Made by a program: the position numbers and the translations under genes. From the NCBI GenBank assembly GCA_000687675.1, contig JHWS01000007.1, positions 49,468-113,467 of the forward strand: 64,000 bases of DNA, in the 5' to 3' direction. The DNA is from Lachnospiraceae bacterium NC2008. Lineage in GTDB: Bacteria > Bacillota > Clostridia > Lachnospirales > Lachnospiraceae. Under the pieces are notes generated by a model. That model worked only from the letters and a program-made list of their open reading frames with translations, did not search any database and was not told where the DNA came from. Positions 57,429-64,000 of the stretch are shown piece after piece. Every line of letters begins with the position of its first letter. Position 1 is the first letter of the stretch.

Positions 57429-58976
57429 ATGAATTATAAGGATATTAAGCATAGAGTCAGTAAAAATGAATCAAGGACTAAAAAAGCATCAAGAAATGCA
57501 ACGGTATCAATTATAACAAAACTATTAATGATAGTATTTGCTTTTTCGGTAAGAACTGTTTTTATTAAAACTCTGGGAGCTGAATATAATGGTATAAGTA
57601 GTTTATATTCCGATATACTATCTGTTTTGTCACTTGCCGATTTGGGAATGGGAAGTATATGTTCGTTTTACTTATATAGTGCATTATCAAATAATGACGA
57701 GCATAAGGTATATTTAATTTCGATTGCTTTCAAAAGAATTTATAGATATATAATGATATCTGTTGGTATTATAGGTATATCAATAATTCCTTTTTTACGG
57801 TTTATTGTAAAAGGTGATATCAATGGAAATAAATTAATACTATATTATGTTCTTTTTTTAACTAATAATATAATTTCATATGTATATACATATAGAAGTC
57901 AAGTGATGTATGCAGATCAAAAACAGTATATTCTTAATATTAGTAATACACTGATTACATCTGTTTTATATGTTTTTCAAATTGTTTTCCTTTTAATAAC
58001 TAAAAACTATCTTGTATATCTAATTCTAGAAATAATATTCAATCTATTAAATAAACTTGTATGGAACATAATTGTATGTAAACACTATCCATACTTGAAT
58101 GATGGTAAATTTAGGGAAAATAAATATTATATAAAAAATATATCGAAAAATGTCACAATGACATTTGTTGGAAAATTATCAGATGTTATTATATCTCAAA
58201 CAGATAGTATATTGATTTCAGTTTTAGTCAATACTATAACAGTTGGCTATTATTCGAATTATAATCAAATTATAATATACATTATAAATTTCTTTGGGGT
58301 GTTTATTGCAGGAATTATTTCAAGCTTTGGAAACATGCAAACGGAAAACAATAAAGAAAAATCGTACCGTTATTTTTGTATATTATTGTCACTTTGGGGA
58401 GTATTAGCAACGACTTGTGCGGTTTTTTATACATGCATAATAAACGATTTTATTATAGTGTGGATTGGAAAAAAATACTTAATGAGTAGTATTTTTATTT
58501 TTGTTTTAGTGTTTAATTTTTTTGTTCGAATATTAGAACAACCAATGATAATTTACAGAGAAACACTTGGGATTTTTAGAAAGGGACAAATAGCTAGGAT
58601 TTTAGCGGCAATAGTTAATATTGTTTTGTCTATAATTTTAGGACTGAAATTTGGGGTTTTAGGTATAATAGCGGCAACTCCAATTTCTAAAATAATTACA
58701 TATTTCTGGTATGACGGAGTAATATTAATGAATTATTATAAAAAAAGTATTGCTAGATATTATTTAAAAATGATGAAGATTATTTTTATGATGATAGTTA
58801 TCACTTGTATTTCATTTTTAATTTGTGAAAAGGTTAAATATGAGGGCTGGTTTGCCATATTATTAAAACTATTAATATGCAGCCTAGTTCTAATAGTTAT
58901 AGAATTACCATTTATATGGAAATCTGATATGGCTGAGTGGTTGAAATCAAAATTTAAAATATATGTTAAAAAATAA
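57429..58976 (+). CDS. Oligosaccharide flippase (Wzx/MATE-type)
   Basis: 515 residues with about 12-14 membrane helices. RNATVSIITKLLMIVFAFSV and RTVFIKTLGAEYNGISSLYS are the typical MOP/PST-type start, with SLADLGMGSICSFYLY following and QTDSILISVLVNTITVGYYS in the middle. It would flip the lipid-linked repeat unit for Wzy-dependent polymerisation. It follows the previous gene after 64 bases. Confidence 0.85.
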   Translation: MNYKDIKHRVSKNESRTKKASRNATVSIITKLLMIVFAFSVRTVFIKTLGAEYNGISSLYSDILSVLSLADLGMGSICSFYLYSALSNNDEHKVYLISIAFKRIYRYIMISVGIIGISIIPFLRFIVKGDINGNKLILYYVLFLTNNIISYVYTYRSQVMYADQKQYILNISNTLITSVLYVFQIVFLLITKNYLVYLILEIIFNLLNKLVWNIIVCKHYPYLNDGKFRENKYYIKNISKNVTMTFVGKLSDVIISQTDSILISVLVNTITVGYYSNYNQIIIYIINFFGVFIAGIISSFGNMQTENNKEKSYRYFCILLSLWGVLATTCAVFYTCIINDFIIVWIGKKYLMSSIFIFVLVFNFFVRILEQPMIIYRETLGIFRKGQIARILAAIVNIVLSIILGLKFGVLGIIAATPISKIITYFWYDGVILMNYYKKSIARYYLKMMKIIFMMIVITCISFLICEKVKYEGWFAILLKLLICSLVLIVIELPFIWKSDMAEWLKSKFKIYVKK

Positions 58977-59030
58977 TTTTGTAACCATTTGAAAATAGTA
59001 GATTTTTGTATAAGTGTAGGAGGTAGTTGA

Positions 59031-59912
59031 ATGATAAATTTATCAATAATAATACCACATTATAACGATTCTAAAAGATTAGGTAGAATGCTTTCTTCAA
59101 TACCTAAGCAAGAAGATATTGAGGTTATAGTTATTGATGATAATTCATCTGATGATGAAAAAGAAAGTGCATTGTATTTGGCAAAGAAATACAATATAAA
59201 GTTCATGGAAAATACAGAGAATTTTCATAGCCCAGGAACTGTTCGAAATATTGGAATAAAGAATTCAAAAGGAAATTGGTTGTTGTTTGGAGATTCTGAT
59301 GATTATTTTCTAGATAATTTTTATAATGTGATAGAAAGATTTTTTTTAACTAATAATGATATAGTATATTTTAAGGGTAATAGTTTTATAGAAGGAACTA
59401 ATATTGAAAGTGATCGAAATGATTATGTTAATGATAGAATAGACAAGTTTTATGATAATAGAAATAGAAGAAATGAATTATATCTAAGAACAATAGATGT
59501 TCCATGGCAAAAACTATATAAAAGATCATTTCTTATGAACAATAATATTTTATTTAGTAATATTAGGTATGACGATGATATAGAATTTGGAATAAAAGCA
59601 GGTGTATTGGCAAAAGAAATTGATATATGCCTAGATAAGATATATAGTGTCTCATCAAGTGATAATTCAATTTCAAAAGTAAGAAAGGGAATAAAGGTTT
59701 TTGATGAAAGGAAGCAGGCTCAAATTAGACGTTTCATATATGCTTATAATCATTGGAATAAACAGGACTTACGATTGTTAAAATGGAATAGATATGGCTT
59801 AAGGTTTGTTTTGAGCCCATACAAGAATGGGTTTGTAGGTATTGATGGATTAAAACTTTCTTGGAAGTATTATAAACAATTAAAAACCGCCAAAATACCA
59901 TTATTATTTTAA
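59031..59912 (+). CDS. Glycosyltransferase family 2
   Basis: 293 residues. LSIIIPHYNDSKRLGRMLSS, VIVIDDNSSDDEKESALYLA and the metal motif LLFGDSDDYF identify a GT2. VPWQKLYKRSFLMNNNILFS and YDDDIEFGIKAG are the acceptor side. GGAGGT lies ahead of the ATG. It ends about 70 bases before the second GT10 gene. Confidence 0.85.
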   Translation: MINLSIIIPHYNDSKRLGRMLSSIPKQEDIEVIVIDDNSSDDEKESALYLAKKYNIKFMENTENFHSPGTVRNIGIKNSKGNWLLFGDSDDYFLDNFYNVIERFFLTNNDIVYFKGNSFIEGTNIESDRNDYVNDRIDKFYDNRNRRNELYLRTIDVPWQKLYKRSFLMNNNILFSNIRYDDDIEFGIKAGVLAKEIDICLDKIYSVSSSDNSISKVRKGIKVFDERKQAQIRRFIYAYNHWNKQDLRLLKWNRYGLRFVLSPYKNGFVGIDGLKLSWKYYKQLKTAKIPLLF

Positions 59913-59980
59913 ATGAATAGATTATTATTATTAAGGTCAATAACTTTATAATAAGTGAAAAAAGAAAGGTTAAATATTTT

Positions 59981-60985
59981 ATGAAAACGATAAAAATAAA
60001 GTTTTCTGGAATGTGGGGAGGGTTTAATGAAAAAGACAATTTTATTTATAATATTTTAAAAAGAAAATATAATGTTGTTTTTTCAAATAATCCTGATTAT
60101 TTGTTTTACTCAGTTTTTTCAAAAGATTATTTAAAATACAATTGCGTCAGAATATTTTATACAGCGGAAAACATTGCACCCGATTTTAATATTTGTGATT
60201 ACGCAATAGGATTTCATTTTATAGATTTTGAAGATCGGTATATTAGATATCCGTTATATTTACAAGATCAGTATTCAAAAGATTTAGTTTTAGCGGAGAA
60301 TAAACATAAGATTGTTGATAAAACATTATCTGAAAAAAAAGCTTTTTGTTCGTTTGTTTACACAAATGCTGATGCGGCTCCTTGTAGAGAGATATTTTTT
60401 CAAAAACTTTCTAATTATAAAAAAGTTAATTCTGGAGGAAGGTTTTTAAATAACATAGGTAAAATAGTTGAAGACAAGCTTGCCTTTCAAAAACAACATA
60501 AATTTTCATTGGCTTTTGAAAATTCATCTTCTCCAGGATATACAACAGAAAAACTAGTCCAAGCATTTTCAGCAGGAACAGTGCCAATATATTGGGGTGA
60601 TCCAACAGTTTCAAGAATATTTAATGAAAAAGCATTTATTAACTGTAAAAATCTTGATAGAGATGGAAATATTATTGAAATAGAATCGATAATTAATAGA
60701 ATTATAGAAATAGATAATGATGATAATTTATATAGGAGTATGCTGGAAGCACCTATATTTAATTATAATTATTCAACATGTGAACAAAAGAGATTATTAG
60801 AAGCCTTTTTAGATAACATTTTTGAGCAGGAATTAGAAAATGCATATAGAAGAAATAGGTATTATTGGGGAGAAAGATATGAAAGGAAACAAAAAATAGG
60901 AAATAGTTTTTATCATATTTGTAGAAAAGGTATACCTATTAGAGATTTTATATGTAACATATCAAATAATACACGAAGAAAATAA
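59981..60985 (+). CDS. Glycosyltransferase family 10 (fucosyltransferase-like), copy 2
   Basis: 334 residues. KFSLAFENSSSPGYTTEKLV with QAFSAGTVPIYWGDP is the canonical GT10 donor-binding motif (about residues 170-205), clearer than in the copy at 30997. The N-terminal half has FYTAENIAPDFNICDYAIGF. GDP-fucose as donor is inferred from the family. It is followed by 175 bases without a recognisable gene. Confidence 0.9.
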   Translation: MKTIKIKFSGMWGGFNEKDNFIYNILKRKYNVVFSNNPDYLFYSVFSKDYLKYNCVRIFYTAENIAPDFNICDYAIGFHFIDFEDRYIRYPLYLQDQYSKDLVLAENKHKIVDKTLSEKKAFCSFVYTNADAAPCREIFFQKLSNYKKVNSGGRFLNNIGKIVEDKLAFQKQHKFSLAFENSSSPGYTTEKLVQAFSAGTVPIYWGDPTVSRIFNEKAFINCKNLDRDGNIIEIESIINRIIEIDNDDNLYRSMLEAPIFNYNYSTCEQKRLLEAFLDNIFEQELENAYRRNRYYWGERYERKQKIGNSFYHICRKGIPIRDFICNISNNTRRK

Positions 60986-61160
60986 TAATATTAATATATT
61001 TGATAATTATTTTTACATATCATCATATGGCTATTTTTGCAGAATGTGGTTTAACTGAAGAATGATTAATAATGAATTTACTGATTTGTGCTTAAAGACT
61101 AACAGTAGACGAAATAATTAAAAAGAACAATTAGTATTAAAAGGTGGCAGAGGTATAGTT

Positions 61161-62828
61161 GTGAAAAATAATAAATACATCTCAAAAATAAAAATTACAG
61201 CACTTATTTTTGCCTTACCTCTTTTTATGGTTGTCCTATTTGGACCAACTGAAATATATTATGCCAATATTTCAGACTTTACATTTCTTTATAAAGATTT
61301 TATATCTAATCTTTTAATAGTATTTATTGTTGTACTATGCCTAGCTAGTGTTGTGATAGCTTTATTTCCTGATAGTATATTTAGATTTATAATTGCTTTT
61401 GTTACGTCTATTTCAGTAACAACATATTTTCAAAATATTTTTTTAAATTCTAAAATAGCTGAAAGAGATGGTGCTATGGTTAGATGGGCTAAATTAAAAA
61501 CAACTATGGCAATTAATACTATTATTTGGCTTTTGATTTTAATTATTATTATGGTTTTAATTTATATAATTAAGTGGAGGAAAGCGAATTGTATAAAAAT
61601 ATGTGTAACAATATCCAGTTTTCTTTTATTAATTCAATTTGTATCTTTTTCAATGGTTGTATTTAATATTGAAAAAAGGGGAGATAATTTTAATCAATAT
61701 CTCTTGGACTCAACAGAATTATATACCCTTGGAAATGATAATAATATCATTGTATTATGTTTAGATAGCACTGATTCGAAGACAATGAAAGAGTTATATC
61801 TTGAAAATAAAGAAGAATTATCGTTTCTAGACGATTTTACTCTTTATACAAATTATGATTCAAAATATTCTCCAACATTCCCGTCTGTTTCTCATCTTTT
61901 GACTGGGATGGATCCAGATGCAGAAGGGCAAGAAATAGAATGGAACGAAAAAGCGTGGAATTCAAAAAGAGCTAACTATTTTTATGATAGGTTGCATAAT
62001 AATGGATACAAAGTTAAGTTATATGCGATGAATCAAAAATATGTTTTTGGTGAAATAGAAAATCTAAAAAATAAAGTAGATAATGTGGTTTATTCTACAC
62101 CTAATATAGATAGAAATAGAGAATTGTTATCAGTTATGATGGCTAAGATGTCCTTATACAGATACGTTCCTTATGTAGCAAAACCGAGATTTGAAGTAAA
62201 TATGGATTACTATAAGGAGGCTACGTTTTATACTGAGGATGATTATAACGAAGGAAATTATGAAGTATATGCAAGACTAGCTAAAGAAGGTATTAAATTA
62301 GATAATAATCAGTCTAATATGTTTATCTATCAACATATGAGAGGTATTCATAAACCATATGACATAGATAAAGAAGGAAATAAAATATGGGATGAGGATA
62401 AGAATAAAAAAGATGTTTTATATGGAATTACTAATTTTCTAGGATTGTATATTAACGAAATGAAGGAATTAGGAGTATATGATAAAGCAACCATTATTAT
62501 TTTAGCAGATCATACGCAAGAATATATTGCTCCACAGATGTCCTTATTTATGATTAAGTTACCTAATCAAAAATTCGGAGAGATGCAGTTTTCTGAAGCA
62601 CCGATATGTTCTGATGATTTTCAGGCCACAATTTTATCATTACTTGATGAGGATTATAACGAATATGGAACTTCAATATTTGATTGGAATGACGGAGATT
62701 CAAGAGAAAGATGGACGTACTATAGGTATAAAGGAATCTTTGGCTTTTCATATACGGGCAATGGTGATGATATGGAAGAAGCATATAAAAAAGGATATAC
62801 ATATGAGAAAGAAAATCCAAATTGGTAA
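61161..62828 (+). CDS. Membrane alkaline-phosphatase-superfamily protein, paralogue 5
   Basis: 555 residues. Shared start PLFMVVLFGPTEIYYANISD, four to five membrane segments, Asp in IIVLCLDSTDS (202), Thr in PTFPSVSHLLTGMDPD (239). The metal motif reads LADHTQEY (450-456) where the four paralogues have DHG; the Gly-to-Thr change next to the metal His is unusual. The end YGTSIFDWNDGDSRERW fits the family. GTG start at 61161. The 39-base repeat lies directly downstream. Confidence 0.8.
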   Translation: MKNNKYISKIKITALIFALPLFMVVLFGPTEIYYANISDFTFLYKDFISNLLIVFIVVLCLASVVIALFPDSIFRFIIAFVTSISVTTYFQNIFLNSKIAERDGAMVRWAKLKTTMAINTIIWLLILIIIMVLIYIIKWRKANCIKICVTISSFLLLIQFVSFSMVVFNIEKRGDNFNQYLLDSTELYTLGNDNNIIVLCLDSTDSKTMKELYLENKEELSFLDDFTLYTNYDSKYSPTFPSVSHLLTGMDPDAEGQEIEWNEKAWNSKRANYFYDRLHNNGYKVKLYAMNQKYVFGEIENLKNKVDNVVYSTPNIDRNRELLSVMMAKMSLYRYVPYVAKPRFEVNMDYYKEATFYTEDDYNEGNYEVYARLAKEGIKLDNNQSNMFIYQHMRGIHKPYDIDKEGNKIWDEDKNKKDVLYGITNFLGLYINEMKELGVYDKATIIILADHTQEYIAPQMSLFMIKLPNQKFGEMQFSEAPICSDDFQATILSLLDEDYNEYGTSIFDWNDGDSRERWTYYRYKGIFGFSYTGNGDDMEEAYKKGYTYEKENPNW

Positions 62829-63249
62829 CATATGCAGCATAGTCAAGTAAATGGACACACTTTTAAATATAATTTTGACGAAGGACTGAAATTTTTTTGC
62901 TTTTTATATTGAAAATTTATATTTCATCTAGAGTATAATCACCCAATAAGGAGTGATAATGTTTAGAGTTGTAGCGATATATTTAAAGCAACAAAGTAGA
63001 AGTTCTTTCCGATTATCGAATGATTTGTGATTTATACATTCGCACCTCATATTTCGGAAAGATTTTACACAGACTGAGAATAAAAGTATTTTTTTAATAT
63101 TTGGTTTTCTTACTCGGGATGAGCCATAATCTTTTTCATCTCTTAGACCTGCTTGATAGTAAGGACTTCACCAGTTGCAAAAAATAATCAGTATCATAGA
63201 TATAAGATTGATAGTACTATTAATTCTATAAATAGAGAGATATATTACT
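62829..63249. other. Gene-poor stretch between paralogue 5 and MBOAT relic
   Basis: 421 bases hold the second 39-base repeat (62833-62871), a promoter-like TATAAT (62934-62939), GGAGTG and an ATG at 62959 opening a 23-codon frame only. I recognise no complete gene. Fragmented sequence of this kind next to a repeat and near an IS66 insertion may be mobile-element debris. Confidence 0.5.
62833..62871. repeat. 39-base repeat, copy 2
   Basis: Starts TGCAGCATAGTCAAGTAAAT; 36 of 39 bases match 47412-47450. It follows the stop of paralogue 5 by four bases, mirroring copy 1 after paralogue 4. Confidence 0.7.
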
Positions 63250-63649
63250 ATGCTTTTCACTTCAACAGTATTTATATTTTTATTTCTTCCATCGCTTTTG
63301 ATACTATATTACCTTCCTATACTTAGAAAATCGGTAAAGTATCAAAATATAATTTTACTAATATTCAGCCTTTGTTTTTATGCATGGGGTGAACCTATAT
63401 TTGTCTTCCTATTACTCTTTTCTATTCTCTTAAATTACCTATTAACATTATTAATGGTAAAGGTTAACAAAAAGAAACTATTATTATCAATTATTATTAC
63501 ATTAGATATTCTTTTTCTCTTTGTTTTCAAATACTCTACTTTTATAGTATCTACAACACTTGGAATATTTGGAAAAACTTCTAATTTCAATATAGCTCTT
63601 CCTTTAGGAATTTCTTTTTTCACATTTCAAATTATGTCATATGTTTTTG
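63250..63649 (+). pseudogene. MBOAT O-acyltransferase interrupted by IS66
   Basis: It begins like a normal MBOAT: FTSTVFIFLFLPSLLILYYL, SLCFYAWGEPIFVFLLLF, NIALPLGISFFTFQIMSYV. The intact relative at 37849 reads TFQSMSYVIDVYRGD, so the gene is cut right after MSYV. At 63650 the sequence becomes GTAAGCGCTAA, the terminal sequence of IS66-type elements. The frame then stops at 63660. The rest should lie beyond the element, outside the window. Confidence 0.85.
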
Positions 63650-64000
63650 GTAAGCGCTAAATAATCCGGTGGGTTGCATAGTTTCCCATCTTATACATAT
63701 AGGTACAAGGGCTTCTGCCCATAAAATAAATATACCCCAGCCCATACGGACTGGAGCACATTGACAATTCACATATGATTAAGATTAGTTTAGTTCAAAG
63801 ACTGCTTTTTGATGTTCTATAAAAAGTTTATTGATAGCACTTTGGCATTCTGGGTTCCAAGGACATAGCTTTTCAAGTTCTTCTTCTGGTGTTTGATTAG
63901 TAGGTGTTTTAAGCAAAAGGTACTTTAAGTAAAGATATATGTCTACATCATTTGCCTTAGCTGTTTCAACTAAAGAATAAACTAGTGAACTAGCTACAGC
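63650..64000 (-). mobile_element. IS66-family insertion sequence, right-edge partial
   Basis: The boundary GTAAGCGC at 63650 matches the conserved IS66 terminus. About 135 non-coding bases follow, then the 3' end of an IS66 transposase on the minus strand. The element runs off the window. An 8-base target duplicate, possibly TGTTTTTG (63642-63649), would be expected on the far side. Confidence 0.8.
63785..64000 (-). CDS. IS66 transposase, C-terminal 71 residues
   Basis: Read on the minus strand from 64000 the frame is open to the stop at 63785. SSLVYSLVETAKANDVDIYL, YLKYLLLKTPT and LEKLCPWNPECQ are the IS66 (DDE type) TnpC tail, including the PWN signature. The catalytic part lies beyond the window. 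Confidence 0.85.
   Translation of the reverse strand, partial: AVASSLVYSLVETAKANDVDIYLYLKYLLLKTPTNQTPEEELEKLCPWNPECQSAINKLFIEHQKAVFELN

Noticed and set aside
62563..62850. Frames overlapping the end of paralogue 5
   Set aside because: Shadows of the paralogue 5 coding sequence on both strands.
62959..63030. Small frame after TATAAT and GGAGTG
   Set aside because: Only 23 codons and no family likeness; kept only as part of the gene-poor stretch.

Overview
The window looks like an AT-rich Gram-positive anaerobe, most likely a Lachnospiraceae member close to Butyrivibrio or Pseudobutyrivibrio. I infer this from the low GC, the purine-rich AGGAG-type ribosome binding sites, frequent TTG/GTG starts and the protein families present; no rRNA or other taxonomic marker is in the window. 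I see no tRNA, rRNA or CRISPR array.

There are three blocks. (1) 1-7109 is a compact, visibly more GC-rich plus-strand run: the end of a membrane protein, a VTC / DUF4956 / CotH-kinase triad, a membrane alkaline-phosphatase-superfamily protein and a polytopic membrane protein. (2) 7.2-21.5 kb is an accessory island of defence and toxin-antitoxin genes: a small protein plus GNAT toxin pair, an XRE repressor with its own dyad operator facing an AAA ATPase, two acetyltransferase fusions that share a copied promoter element, a broken zeta toxin, an AbiL/RloAB-like ATPase plus TOPRIM pair, a broken ART/DUF3990-like toxin with its small partner, a Schlafen/AlbA-domain regulator behind an iteron array, and a frameshifted zinc-hook-like AAA ATPase coupled to a uracil-DNA-glycosylase-fold protein. 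Relics of duplicated pieces of this same island lie at 16.26-16.52 kb. (3) 21.5-63.6 kb is a very long, all-plus-strand cell-surface polysaccharide locus. It holds GT2, GT4, GT10 and GT11 glycosyltransferases, a WecG/TagA-GT4 fusion, capsule-type and GtrII-type transferases, two Wzy-like polymerases, a Wzx flippase, an ABC flippase, acyltransferases, an MBOAT/SGNH pair, a carbamoyltransferase, an asparagine synthase and four more membrane phosphotransferase-like proteins.

In block 3 sugars are assembled by the transferases, exported by Wzx or the ABC protein, polymerised by the Wzy-like proteins and then decorated with acyl, carbamoyl and probably phospho-groups. The most striking signal is a set of poly-G tracts inside decoration genes. 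A G7 tract breaks an acyltransferase and a G8 tract breaks an SGNH hydrolase, each fixable by a change of one base. Other G6-G7 tracts sit in frame in genes that are still open. This looks like phase-variable (contingency) control of surface polysaccharide decoration. A further acylation gene (MBOAT) is cut at the right edge by an IS66-family element that runs out of the window.
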